Source: an uncultured SAR86 cluster bacterium (lineage in GTDB: Bacteria > Pseudomonadota > Gammaproteobacteria > Magnimaribacterales > AG-339-G14). Taken from it: a DNA stretch of 38,000 nucleotides. Both the position numbers and the translations under genes were made by a program. Below, piece after piece: positions 7,043 through 15,132 of the stretch. A model generated the notes under the pieces. It saw nothing but the letters and a program-made list of their open reading frames with translations, did not search any database and had not been told where the DNA came from. Position 1 is the first letter of the stretch. Each line of letters opens with the position of its first letter. The DNA is taken from NCBI GenBank assembly GCA_902514645.1, contig CABXRO010000011.1, positions 1 through 38,000 of the forward strand, given 5' to 3'.

Positions 7043-9160
7043 ATGAAAACGCTTATACAAAATTACTCTTCTGGAAACATAAGTATTGAAGAATTACCTT
7101 TCCCTACAATTAGAGAGGATGAGGTGCTAGTTCAAACCTATTATTCTGCTGTTTCTCTGGGCACAGAGACGTCGATGGTAAATTTAGCAAAAAAGAATTT
7201 ATTGCAAAAAGCAATTTCAAGGCCTGACTTAGTAAAAAAAGTAATAGATAAGGTAAAACAAACCAGCTTAACGGAAGCTATAAAAATGTCTTTGAATAAA
7301 TTGGATTCTCCAATTCCATTAGGCTATAGCGCTAGCGGAAAAGTTATAGATGTTGGGAAAAATATTAAGAATTTTAAGAAGGGAGACTTCGTTGCGGCTG
7401 TTGGATCTAATTTAGCATCTCATTCTGAATTTATTGTTTTGCCCGAGATTATGCTTGCACAAACGACTCAAGAAAATCTTAAAGAAAGCGCTTTTGGAAT
7501 GTTGGGCTGCATTTCTATGCATGCTTGTAGACTATGTAACCTTCAATTGGGAGGAGCTTCAATTGGAGTTTTGGGTTCAGGTATTTTAGGTAATTTATGC
7601 TCACAGATTCTTAAGGCTTATGGAAGTAACATAGTAAGTTACGATCCAAATACTTTTAAATCCGATGAATTAAATAATTTAAAAATTAGTTCTTTTAGTG
7701 ATGAAGAAAAATTTAAGTCTTATATTAACTCCTCTATTTCTAGAGGATTAGACTCAGTAATTATTGCTTGTAATGTAAATGACAATAAGCCTCTTTTAGA
7801 TGCTTTGGAAATAGTAAAACCAAATGGAACAATAATTATTCTAGGAAACTTAGATATTTCCATCGATAGACAATTAATGTGGGAAAAGCAAGTATCCATA
7901 AGGGTTTCCAAGGCGGGAGGATTCGGAGCTTTAGAGGATTCTTATGAGAACAAAGGGATTGATTATCCTGAAGATATAATTAAGTGGACCCAAGAAAGAA
8001 ATCTCATTGAATTTATAAGACTTATAGATGCTAAATTAATAGATGTTAAAAAAATAATTACTCGTGAAGAATCTTTCAGTAAAGCAAAAGAACTATATGA
8101 GAATTTAGTAAAAGGAATCAATAAAGATGATCTTGGGGTAGTTTTTAGCTACCCAAACGATGTCATTAAAAGCGAGAAAAAAAATCTTCAAAATATTCCA
8201 GGAAGTTTTTTTTCAAAACAGAAAAATAATTTAGGAGTTATTGGAGCTGGAAATCATGCAGTTATGACTTTTTTACCAGCTTTAAGAAAAATAAAAGGGG
8301 TCGGATTCAAAACTCTAGTTTCCAAAACTTCTGTAAAAGCAAATCATATATCGAAGAAGTTCTCTTTTAATAATTGCTCAACTGATAAAGAAGATATTTT
8401 TACCGATGAAGAAATAACTCATGTTATTTCATTGGAAAGACATTCTGACCATTTTGAAACAATTAAGAAATCAGTATTATCTAAAAAGAATCTTTTAATA
8501 GAAAAGCCATTATGTACCTCAAGAAAAGAGTTAGATGAAATCAAAAAATTAATAAGCGAAATAAATCAACTGCCTCTAATACTTGTAGGACACAATCGAA
8601 GATATTCTCAAACAATAAAAGAGTTAATAAAAAAAATAGATTACCAGTCTCCAATGATGATAAACGTATCTATTAATGCTGGAAAAATAGACAAAGATCA
8701 TTGGCTTTACTCTAAAGAGGAGGGTGGCAACAGAATTATTTCTGAATGTTCTCATTTTATAGATATGATTAAATTCATTTCTAAATCTAAAATAAACGAA
8801 ATTTCAGCCAATGGATTGGGCTCTTCAGCAATTAAATTTGAAAATTTTTCCTCAACTTTCTCACATGAGGATGGTTCAGTATCGAGCCTGATGTATTTTT
8901 CTGAGGGCTCTAGAAGTGCTCCGCGTGAAATTTTTGAGGTAATTCAAAATGGAAAGCTTTTTAGAGTAGTAGATTTTAAATTATTAGAATCTTTTGAAAA
9001 AAAATTTAATAGTAAAAAATATAGCTATGATCTTGGTTTTCAAAATCAAATAAATCACTTTTTATTCAATGCAAATGAAATTGACTTCAAAGAAAAATTT
9101 TTAGACGAGTTGGAAACTATGGATTTAACTTTGAGTTTATTTGAAAAAATATCTACATAG
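7043..9160 (+). CDS. Bi-domain oxidoreductase: zinc-type alcohol dehydrogenase-like domain fused to Gfo/Idh/MocA domain
   Basis: Two dehydrogenase folds are joined in 705 residues. Residues 1 to about 355 resemble medium-chain alcohol dehydrogenases: SLGTETSMV at 38-46, PLGYSASGKVIDVG near 91-104, a nucleotide-binding GVLGSGILGN near 174-183. Residues from about 393 onwards are a Gfo/Idh/MocA domain: LGVIGAGNHAV near 395-405 binds NAD(P), and LIEKPL near 485-490 holds the family's catalytic lysine. Proteins of this architecture are known from polysaccharide loci, often beside heparinase II/III-like genes, and probably oxidise or reduce a nucleotide sugar or glycan precursor. No heparinase-like gene is adjacent here. 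ATG start, seven bases after the SDR gene, same operon. Confidence 0.88.
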   Translation: MKTLIQNYSSGNISIEELPFPTIREDEVLVQTYYSAVSLGTETSMVNLAKKNLLQKAISRPDLVKKVIDKVKQTSLTEAIKMSLNKLDSPIPLGYSASGKVIDVGKNIKNFKKGDFVAAVGSNLASHSEFIVLPEIMLAQTTQENLKESAFGMLGCISMHACRLCNLQLGGASIGVLGSGILGNLCSQILKAYGSNIVSYDPNTFKSDELNNLKISSFSDEEKFKSYINSSISRGLDSVIIACNVNDNKPLLDALEIVKPNGTIIILGNLDISIDRQLMWEKQVSIRVSKAGGFGALEDSYENKGIDYPEDIIKWTQERNLIEFIRLIDAKLIDVKKIITREESFSKAKELYENLVKGINKDDLGVVFSYPNDVIKSEKKNLQNIPGSFFSKQKNNLGVIGAGNHAVMTFLPALRKIKGVGFKTLVSKTSVKANHISKKFSFNNCSTDKEDIFTDEEITHVISLERHSDHFETIKKSVLSKKNLLIEKPLCTSRKELDEIKKLISEINQLPLILVGHNRRYSQTIKELIKKIDYQSPMMINVSINAGKIDKDHWLYSKEEGGNRIISECSHFIDMIKFISKSKINEISANGLGSSAIKFENFSSTFSHEDGSVSSLMYFSEGSRSAPREIFEVIQNGKLFRVVDFKLLESFEKKFNSKKYSYDLGFQNQINHFLFNANEIDFKEKFLDELETMDLTLSLFEKIST

Positions 9161-9167
9161 ATACTAA

Positions 9168-10346
9168 GTGAGAAAGAAAAAAATCCTTATTATCAGTGAC
9201 CAGTTTTTTCCTTCAATTGGATCAGCTGCCAATTTAATGACAGATTTAAGTGAGTACTTAATAAAGAAAAATTTTGAAGTTTTTGTCTTGACTTCTTACT
9301 CAGATAGAAAACCTCCAGATTCAAAAAGAATTTTGGATAAAAATGTAATTACCAAAAGAATATATATACCTTTTCAAAAATCCTCAGCCTATTTACTCAG
9401 AGGTTTTTTTTCATTAATCGCTCCTATTATTTATTTTTTTTGGGCAATTTTTTATTTCAAAAAATTTGATTATGTTTTTATTTATTCTCCTCCTCTTACC
9501 TTAGGTTTAACTGGAGTTTTACTAAGATTTTTTTTAAATTCAAAGTTAATAATAAATGTTCAAGATTTATTTCCTCAATCAGCTATAGACCTAGGCATCC
9601 TGAAAAATACTTTTTTAATTTGGTTATTTAGATTTATAGAAGAAAAAATCTATAAGTCTTCAGATGTTATTACAACGCATTCCTATGGCAATCTTAAATT
9701 TATAAAAGAGTTTTTTCCTTTCACAAAAAGTAAGTTACAAGTAATGCATAACTGGATTGATTTCAAAAGATCAAATTTTCCTTTAAATTTAGACTTTGAA
9801 ATAAATTCAAGTAAAAAAAATATAATTTTTGCTGGAATTCTAGGCCCTTCGCAGATCTCAGGTTTAAAAAGTTTCATAGAATCTTTTGATCTGCTAAATA
9901 CTGAGGAATATGACTTGATTCTCCTTATAGAAGGCTCTGAGGTTCTGGCATTTAAGGATTATATAAATAAAAAAAATCTCCCAAACGTAAGAATTTTTCC
10001 TTTTATATCTTCGGAAGATTATGAATCTTTACTGTCTAAAGTTGACATTGGACTTATTGCTTTGTCAGAGGATGTAAAGACTCCCGTTGTACCTGGAAAG
10101 CTTCTTGGATATATGAAAGCATCTTTAACAGTTATTGTAATTGCCGATGAATTTAACGACTCTCATAAACTCTTAAAAGAATCTGGCTGTGGATTTTCTT
10201 CTAATCATGAGAAAGAAAATATAAATCAAATGATAAATGATTTGGATAAATCTGATTTAAAGCTTTTAGGAAATAAAGGATATTCGTATGCATATGAAAA
10301 CTTTAGAATAGAAAACATTATTGATAAACTTTTTGAAAATTTATGA
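9168..10346 (+). CDS. Family 4 glycosyltransferase, WbuB-like
   Basis: A GT-B fold retaining glycosyltransferase of 392 aa. The N-terminus FFPSIGSAANLMTDLSEYL (about 12-30) and the segments YSPPLTLGLTGVLL and VQDLFPQSAIDLGIL (near 105-145) closely resemble WbuB/WcaI-type fucosamine or deoxysugar transferases. VMHNWID (about 188-194) and the C-terminal donor-binding stretch with TPVVPGKLLGYMKA (about 304-317) fit GT4. A hydrophobic patch near 75-100 would let it sit at the membrane. The start is GTG at 9168 in the context CTAAGTGAG with a poor Shine-Dalgarno, so translation probably depends on coupling to the upstream gene seven bases away. The last codons overlap the next ATG by four bases. 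Confidence 0.85.
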   Translation: MRKKKILIISDQFFPSIGSAANLMTDLSEYLIKKNFEVFVLTSYSDRKPPDSKRILDKNVITKRIYIPFQKSSAYLLRGFFSLIAPIIYFFWAIFYFKKFDYVFIYSPPLTLGLTGVLLRFFLNSKLIINVQDLFPQSAIDLGILKNTFLIWLFRFIEEKIYKSSDVITTHSYGNLKFIKEFFPFTKSKLQVMHNWIDFKRSNFPLNLDFEINSSKKNIIFAGILGPSQISGLKSFIESFDLLNTEEYDLILLIEGSEVLAFKDYINKKNLPNVRIFPFISSEDYESLLSKVDIGLIALSEDVKTPVVPGKLLGYMKASLTVIVIADEFNDSHKLLKESGCGFSSNHEKENINQMINDLDKSDLKLLGNKGYSYAYENFRIENIIDKLFENL

Positions 10347-11635
10347 ATAGAAATATAATCCTCCAGCTAAATGAGGTGAATATAGATTATTATAAGAAAT
10401 ATGCTGAAAAGTATGATTTCAAAAATATTAAAAAGACTCTTCAATGGAATTTCTTAGAAACTGATTCCGAAAAGGATTTAATAAATTTAGAGCCATGGAT
10501 TCAGTGGACTAGTTTTTACTCTTCAAAAAACTTTCAGGAACATGGCATTTTTCATTTAGGCGATAATTTAAATAAACATTCCTCTCAATTTTTTGATAAT
10601 TTAATTAAAAATGGAAAAACCATAGGTTGTGTATGTCCCATGAATGGAGGTAATAGCCCAAAAGGTGCTTCTTTTTATATTTCAGACCCTTGGTCTAATT
10701 TTTCTCAAAAAGGATCAATTTTTGAAAAAAAAATTGGAAAGGTTTTATCTAAACTTGTGAATGACAACAATAAAGCTTTTTTTAATGCAAATGATTTATT
10801 TATACTTTTATTAGCTATTTTATTCAAAGGATATTTAATAAAAAATTTTTTATCGTATTTTTTAATTGCTATTCAATCTTTTTCTAAGCCTTGGTACAAA
10901 GCAATCTTTTTAGATTTCTTCCTTGCTAATTTCCATCTGAAACTTCACCAGAAGTATAAAACTGATTTGAGTAGTGTATTTTTAAACTGCGGTGCGCATA
11001 TTCAACACCATTATTTTCTCAATTCAGAGTTTGTTCCAGAACAAAACAAAAAAAATCCAAGTTGGTATATTGGAAGTCATTTCGACCCAATTAAGGATAT
11101 TTTGAAGGTATATGACAAAATACTTGGCAAATACCTTGCTTTAAAGGATAGCAATATTTTTATTATTACAGCTTTAAGCCAAAAGCCTTGTTCAAAACCA
11201 GTTTACTATTGGAGATTAAATAATCATGCAGATTTTTTAAAATTGGTCGATATTCCATTTCTTAAAGTTAAACCTAGGATGTCTAGAGATTTTTTAATAA
11301 CATTTTCTTCAAGAAGTGATTTAAAAAATGCACATAAAAAACTTTTGACAATCTCAGATCAATACAATGAGTGTCTATTCGGCCTGCTAGATATCAATGA
11401 GGAAGAAATGAGTATCTTTGTTACCTTAACCTATAGTAATTCTATAGATTCTAAATTCACATCCATTGGAGAAGGAAAAATTAATCTAAAGGATAATTTT
11501 AATTTCGTTGCTATGAAAAATGGTGAACACAATTCGAAAGGATTTTGTATCAGTAATGCAGATTTAAAATCTGATGCAGTAAATGTAAATATCTGGAATC
11601 TATCTAATTTGATTTCTGAAAAGGTAATATCTTGA
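10343..11635 (+). CDS. Uncharacterised protein, possibly a degenerate alkaline-phosphatase-superfamily phosphodiesterase
   Basis: I do not recognise this as a named enzyme. The 430-residue protein has features that recall type I phosphodiesterase/nucleotide pyrophosphatases of the alkaline phosphatase superfamily: an opening strand IILQLNEVN (5-13), LEPWIQWTSFYSSK near 49-62 followed by EHGIFHLGD, AHIQHHYF near 218-225, and MKNGEHNSKGFCI (391-403) resembling the family's 'GtHrpeG' metal segment. The usual Asp-Gly after strand 1, the Thr/Ser nucleophile and the 'sDHG' motif are not recognisable, so it may be inactive or far diverged. A hydrophobic region around 150-180 could contact the membrane. 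It starts within the GT4 gene (ATGA) and ends three bases before a convergent gene, closing the operon. Confidence 0.5.
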   Translation: MNRNIILQLNEVNIDYYKKYAEKYDFKNIKKTLQWNFLETDSEKDLINLEPWIQWTSFYSSKNFQEHGIFHLGDNLNKHSSQFFDNLIKNGKTIGCVCPMNGGNSPKGASFYISDPWSNFSQKGSIFEKKIGKVLSKLVNDNNKAFFNANDLFILLLAILFKGYLIKNFLSYFLIAIQSFSKPWYKAIFLDFFLANFHLKLHQKYKTDLSSVFLNCGAHIQHHYFLNSEFVPEQNKKNPSWYIGSHFDPIKDILKVYDKILGKYLALKDSNIFIITALSQKPCSKPVYYWRLNNHADFLKLVDIPFLKVKPRMSRDFLITFSSRSDLKNAHKKLLTISDQYNECLFGLLDINEEEMSIFVTLTYSNSIDSKFTSIGEGKINLKDNFNFVAMKNGEHNSKGFCISNADLKSDAVNVNIWNLSNLISEKVIS

Positions 11636-11638
11636 AGC

Positions 11639-12583
11639 TTATAAACAATCTTTAAAAGCTCTTTCCAGAGATATATTTTGTTTATATTCAAGATCGCCTT
11701 CTTTAAATTCTGCCGTATCTTTAAAAAATTTTTCTACTCTATTTGGAGTAAAAACTGGATCTGAAAAAAACAAACCAAATACTTTTGAGTAAATAGTTGA
11801 TACTTTTATAATTATTTTTTTATTCAAAAAAATTTTTATAGATGGAAATTTCTTTCGTTCTAAGATCATTTTTTGAATTTCATATACGTTTGTTACAGGC
11901 TTCTCTATCGCGAGCATGATGCCGTGATTATTAGAAGTTAGAGACTCAAATATGTTGTCTGTTAAGTTTTTTATGTAGGTAAGAGATTTTTTCACTGGAG
12001 ACATAAAAATAATTGGAGAATACTTAGTAAAAAAAATTAGTTTCCCAATGTTTGTATTACTAGGCTGGTTTTTTGAAAAAATTGCCGAAGGTCTTATGAC
12101 TGTTAGTTTAATATTATTTTTTTCTGCCCATTTAGAAATGATTCTTTCTTGAGTTGCTTTGGAATATTGGTAGCATTTGTCTGATGAAAGTTCATCAAAA
12201 CAAACTTCTTTATCTATTAATTGAAATCCTTCAAAAATTGCTACCGAACTTAAATGGATAAACCTTTTAACATAAACTTTCATAGAATCTAAAACAGATA
12301 AAAAGTTTTCAGTAGCCTTTATATTTTCAAGAAAGTATTTGTCATTAGAAGCGTAATCCGTTCTAGCAGCGGCGAGATTTAATATCGAATAATTTACTTC
12401 CAAGTCCAAAGTTTTTGAAAGTATATCTTCAAGCTTTTCGGAATTAAGATCTACATGAATATCGGGATTAGAATCTTTATTTTTATCTAGAGTAATAATC
12501 TCAAATTTTTTAATTCTTGGATCAGAAATTATTTCTTTTCCTAGATATCCAGAAGAGCCAGTAATTAAAATTTTTTCTTTCAT
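11639..12583 (-). CDS. Extended SDR family NAD-dependent epimerase/dehydratase
   Basis: A 314-residue nucleotide-sugar-type SDR. The glycine-rich motif ITGSSGYLGKE spans 7-17 and LNLAAARTDY (69-77) is the usual strand after the second Rossmann half. LSSVAIF (111-117) supplies the catalytic Ser, and Tyr138/Lys142 in YQYSK is the catalytic pair. VIRPSAIF further along is also family-typical. The C-terminal half is lysine/phenylalanine-rich and diverges, so the substrate is unknown. It runs opposite to the polysaccharide operon and ends three bases from it, with no room for a bidirectional terminator. A role in making or modifying a sugar for the same glycan is likely from context but not proven. 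Confidence 0.8.
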   Translation of the reverse strand: MKEKILITGSSGYLGKEIISDPRIKKFEIITLDKNKDSNPDIHVDLNSEKLEDILSKTLDLEVNYSILNLAAARTDYASNDKYFLENIKATENFLSVLDSMKVYVKRFIHLSSVAIFEGFQLIDKEVCFDELSSDKCYQYSKATQERIISKWAEKNNIKLTVIRPSAIFSKNQPSNTNIGKLIFFTKYSPIIFMSPVKKSLTYIKNLTDNIFESLTSNNHGIMLAIEKPVTNVYEIQKMILERKKFPSIKIFLNKKIIIKVSTIYSKVFGLFFSDPVFTPNRVEKFFKDTAEFKEGDLEYKQNISLERAFKDCL

Positions 12584-12659
12584 TTTCCTAGACTTGATAT
12601 GCGTAAAGAATCAATAAACCAAGATATTTTCTCGTCTAAAATTTGATAAATAAAGTCTG

Positions 12660-12665
12660 TATAAT
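12660..12665 (+). promoter_or_regulatory. Candidate promoter -10 box for the nucleotidyltransferase-cupin gene
   Basis: A perfect TATAAT lies at 12660-12665 in the 122-base gap between two divergent genes, about 40 bases before the GTG start. No good -35 hexamer sits 16-18 bases upstream; TTGATA at 12643-12648 is too close. The whole gap is AT-rich, so chance matches are likely. I see no clear minus-strand promoter for the divergent SDR in the same gap. Confidence 0.35.
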
Positions 12666-12705
12666 AAACATATTTTCATCAAGATATTCTAATTTTCAGT
12701 AAAAA

Positions 12706-13488
12706 GTGATTATTTCAGTAATTAGCGGCGGTTTTGATCCACTCCACAGCGGCCACATAGAGTACATTAAATCCGCAAAAAAATTAGGAAAAAAACTTGT
12801 TGTTGCTCTAAACAGTGATGAGTGGCTCATAAGAAAAAAAGGTAAATATTTTCTTCCATTTTCTGAAAGGAAAAATATTTTGGAATCTATCACTTTCGTG
12901 GATGAGGTTATTAACTTCGAAGATGACGATTTAGGAAGTTGTAAAAATGCACTTGAGGCCTTGAAAGAAAAATACCCAAACGACAAAATAATATTTTGTA
13001 ACGGTGGAGACAGAAATGACTCAAATATCCCTGAACAGGATGTAAAAGGTATTGAATTTGAATTTTCAGTCGGGGGAGATGATAAAAAAAATTCTTCAAG
13101 TGATATTCTTAAAGATTGGAGTTTCCCAAAAGAAAAAAGACTGTGGGGTGAGTTTTATGAATTATATTCCAATAAAAATTTAAAGGTCAAAGAACTTGTT
13201 GTTCTTCCAAAACAGGGCATGAGCTTTCAAAGACATCTTCATCGTAATGAGCTTTGGTTTATTAGTGAAGGGTCTTGTATTGTAAATTATAGTAAATCTC
13301 AAGAATCTGAAAAAAAAGAATATAGGCTTTCAACCGAGGATATTTTTCAAGTGAAAAAAAATGAATGGCACCAAATAATAAACCCAAATAATGAAGTATG
13401 TAAAATAATTGAAATTCAATACGGAAAAGAGGTAGAAGAGTCAGATATTGAAAGACTTTATTATTATGATGAAAATAAAAACTTATAA
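12706..13488 (+). CDS. Nucleotidyltransferase fused to type II phosphomannose-isomerase-like cupin
   Basis: Two domains in 260 residues. Residues 1 to about 137 form a cytidylyltransferase-like Rossmann fold of the RfaE-C/TagD type, with SGGFDPLHSGH (7-17; HSGH at 14-17), the helix FSERKNIL (52-59), and a KNSSSDIL segment (128-135) where the ISTS-like motif is expected. Residues about 140-258 match the C-terminal cupin of type II mannose-6-phosphate isomerases: LWGEFYEL, then QRHLHRNELWFISEG with metal ligands His177, His179, Glu182, a later His222, and VEESDIERLYYYD. The product would couple nucleotide activation and sugar-phosphate handling, but the substrate is unknown. An in-frame TAA at 12700-12702 leaves GTG at 12706 as the first usable start. 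rnd follows after two bases. Confidence 0.78.
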   Translation: MIISVISGGFDPLHSGHIEYIKSAKKLGKKLVVALNSDEWLIRKKGKYFLPFSERKNILESITFVDEVINFEDDDLGSCKNALEALKEKYPNDKIIFCNGGDRNDSNIPEQDVKGIEFEFSVGGDDKKNSSSDILKDWSFPKEKRLWGEFYELYSNKNLKVKELVVLPKQGMSFQRHLHRNELWFISEGSCIVNYSKSQESEKKEYRLSTEDIFQVKKNEWHQIINPNNEVCKIIEIQYGKEVEESDIERLYYYDENKNL

Positions 13489-13490
13489 GA

Positions 13491-14351
13491 ATGCCTATTA
13501 AATCTTTTTTTAGAAGAACTTTAAAAAAAAATAAACCTTTATTTTTTGTTGATAATTATGAAGAACTTAAAAATTTAGAAGCACAAATTTCCAAAACGAA
13601 TATCATTGGCTTAGACACCGAGTTTGACTGGAGAACTACATATTTTCCAAAATTGTCTTTAATTCAAATTGTCGCAAATTCTAAATTATTTCTCGTTGAC
13701 TGCTTAACAATAGATCCAAGGAAAGTTTTAAAGAAATATATAGAAAATAAACACTATTTAAAAGTTTTTCATTCAGTTAGAAGCGATGCAACTGTTTTAA
13801 GTAAGTGCATGAATATTCATGCCCATAATGTATTTGATATTCAAATTGCTGATCAAATATTATCTCAATCTAATATTAGATCTTATGGAAAGATTGTAAA
13901 AAGTTTTTTTGGGATTGAATTAAAAAAGTCTGAAACTAATTCAAACTGGTTAAAAAGACCTTTAACTCAAAATCAAATTAAATACGCTTCTGACGATGTT
14001 GATTTTTTGATTGAAATATATTCCTTCCAAAAAAAGGAGCTGGGTAAAATAGGTCTATTAGAGCAGGCTTTTATAAAATCTGAAGAAGAGGCTGTCTTAG
14101 GAAATTCTTCATTAAAAAAGCTTAGATTAAAAAGACAAAAAAATAGTTTATCAAAGAAAGATCAAAAAATATTTTTGTGGCGTGAAGAGATGGCAGAGCA
14201 AGAAAATGTACCTCCTACTTATATTTTCAAAGATAAATATATAAAACATTTATCAAAAATTGAGATTGAAGATGAATTTGCTAAGAAAAAAATTTTAAAG
14301 ATTCTTGGAGATTCTTTAACTACTGAAAATTTTATGAAAAGATTCCTATGA
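13491..14351 (+). CDS. rnd: Ribonuclease D (short form)
   Basis: A DEDDy 3'-to-5' exoribonuclease that trims tRNA and other stable RNA precursors. The catalytic acidic residues lie in LDTEFDW (41-47; Asp42, Glu44), in HSVRSDATVL near 99-108, and in YASDDVDFL (165-173; Tyr165, Asp169), the last being the diagnostic DEDDy motif. Domain order is exonuclease (about 20-205) then a single helical HRDC-like segment to residue 286. Classical RNase D is about 370 aa with two HRDC domains, so one appears to be missing. The ATG follows the previous stop by two bases, and its own stop overlaps the next gene (ATGA). Confidence 0.87.
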   Translation: MPIKSFFRRTLKKNKPLFFVDNYEELKNLEAQISKTNIIGLDTEFDWRTTYFPKLSLIQIVANSKLFLVDCLTIDPRKVLKKYIENKHYLKVFHSVRSDATVLSKCMNIHAHNVFDIQIADQILSQSNIRSYGKIVKSFFGIELKKSETNSNWLKRPLTQNQIKYASDDVDFLIEIYSFQKKELGKIGLLEQAFIKSEEEAVLGNSSLKKLRLKRQKNSLSKKDQKIFLWREEMAEQENVPPTYIFKDKYIKHLSKIEIEDEFAKKKILKILGDSLTTENFMKRFL

Positions 14352-14650
14352 CTTTTTTTTGGCTAGTATATTTCTTTTTATCATTTCTCATTTCTTACCT
14401 TTTAACAAAGATATTTGAAAGTAAGTTTATAAAAATTTTAACTTTTAGTTTTTCATTTGCACTCATGGTGAGTATTTGGTTCAAAGCACCCGGGGATACT
14501 TCTTTGGCTCCAATTTTATCAATATTCCTCTTGGAAGCTTCTATTTTAGAAGGCCATGGAATATCTCGAGTGTTTAGGCCATTCCTAATAATATTTTTTT
14601 TCTTACTAATTATTTCTTACTTGGTGACAAAGAAGAAATCTAAAAATTAA
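14348..14650 (+). CDS. Small membrane protein of unknown function
   Basis: A 100-residue, strongly hydrophobic protein. Three membrane segments can be seen at about 3-22, 28-50 and 78-95, separated by a short loop with KAPGDTSLAP, and the C-terminus ends in a basic KKKSKN tail. The loop around 55-77 contains EASILEGHGISRVFRP, a possible amphipathic helix. I do not recognise a family. The ATG overlaps the rnd stop by four bases, so it is co-transcribed and probably translationally coupled with RNase D. It ends overlapping the convergent phosphoesterase gene by 11 bases. The frame is real because of this coupling and the clear transmembrane pattern. Confidence 0.65.
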   Translation: MTFFWLVYFFLSFLISYLLTKIFESKFIKILTFSFSFALMVSIWFKAPGDTSLAPILSIFLLEASILEGHGISRVFRPFLIIFFFLLIISYLVTKKKSKN

Positions 14651-15128
14651 TGACATTCGCATCAAGTTTTTCTAAGTCAACTAGCCCAACCTGATTCTTT
14701 CCTTTCATAAAACCAGCACATTCTCCTGGATTAAAAATAATGCAATTATTACTCTCTTCTAGCCTAAATCTATGGGTATGACCATGAAGGATAATATCAC
14801 TCTCTGTGATCATGTCTTCATCAATTAAATCTGGATGATGCAATAAAGAGATATTTTTATTATTAAGTTTTATCGAATGAGGTTCTTCAAAAATTTCACA
14901 AGCAAATTCTTTTGCTGCAAGTTCTAGCCCTTTTTTTTCATCAATATCATTGTTTCCTAATACAACAATTAAAGGACACTTTAGATCTTTAAATGCTGAC
15001 AAGGATTTAGGTAAAGATATATCCCCAGTGTGAAAAACAAGCTCTACTCTATTTTGGTTAAAAATAGAGCAGATCTTTCTTATACTTTTGAGATTATTAT
15101 GCGTATCTCCAGTTACGCCAATAATCAC
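14640..15128 (-). CDS. YfcE/MJ0936-family metallophosphoesterase
   Basis: A small calcineurin-fold phosphodiesterase of 162 aa. All five metal motifs are visible in order: GDTH (7-10), HTGD (33-36), GNND (58-61), LHHPD (96-100) and HGHTHR (115-120). They bind a two-metal centre. Family members hydrolyse phosphodiesters such as bis-p-nitrophenyl phosphate or cyclic nucleotides in vitro; the physiological substrate is usually unknown. The gene lies four bases downstream of the thiolase gene on the same strand, so the two may be co-transcribed, but no functional link is evident. It ends overlapping a convergent membrane-protein gene by 11 bases. Confidence 0.88.
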   Translation of the reverse strand: MIIGVTGDTHNNLKSIRKICSIFNQNRVELVFHTGDISLPKSLSAFKDLKCPLIVVLGNNDIDEKKGLELAAKEFACEIFEEPHSIKLNNKNISLLHHPDLIDEDMITESDIILHGHTHRFRLEESNNCIIFNPGECAGFMKGKNQVGLVDLEKLDANVINF

Positions 15129-15132
15129 TAAA

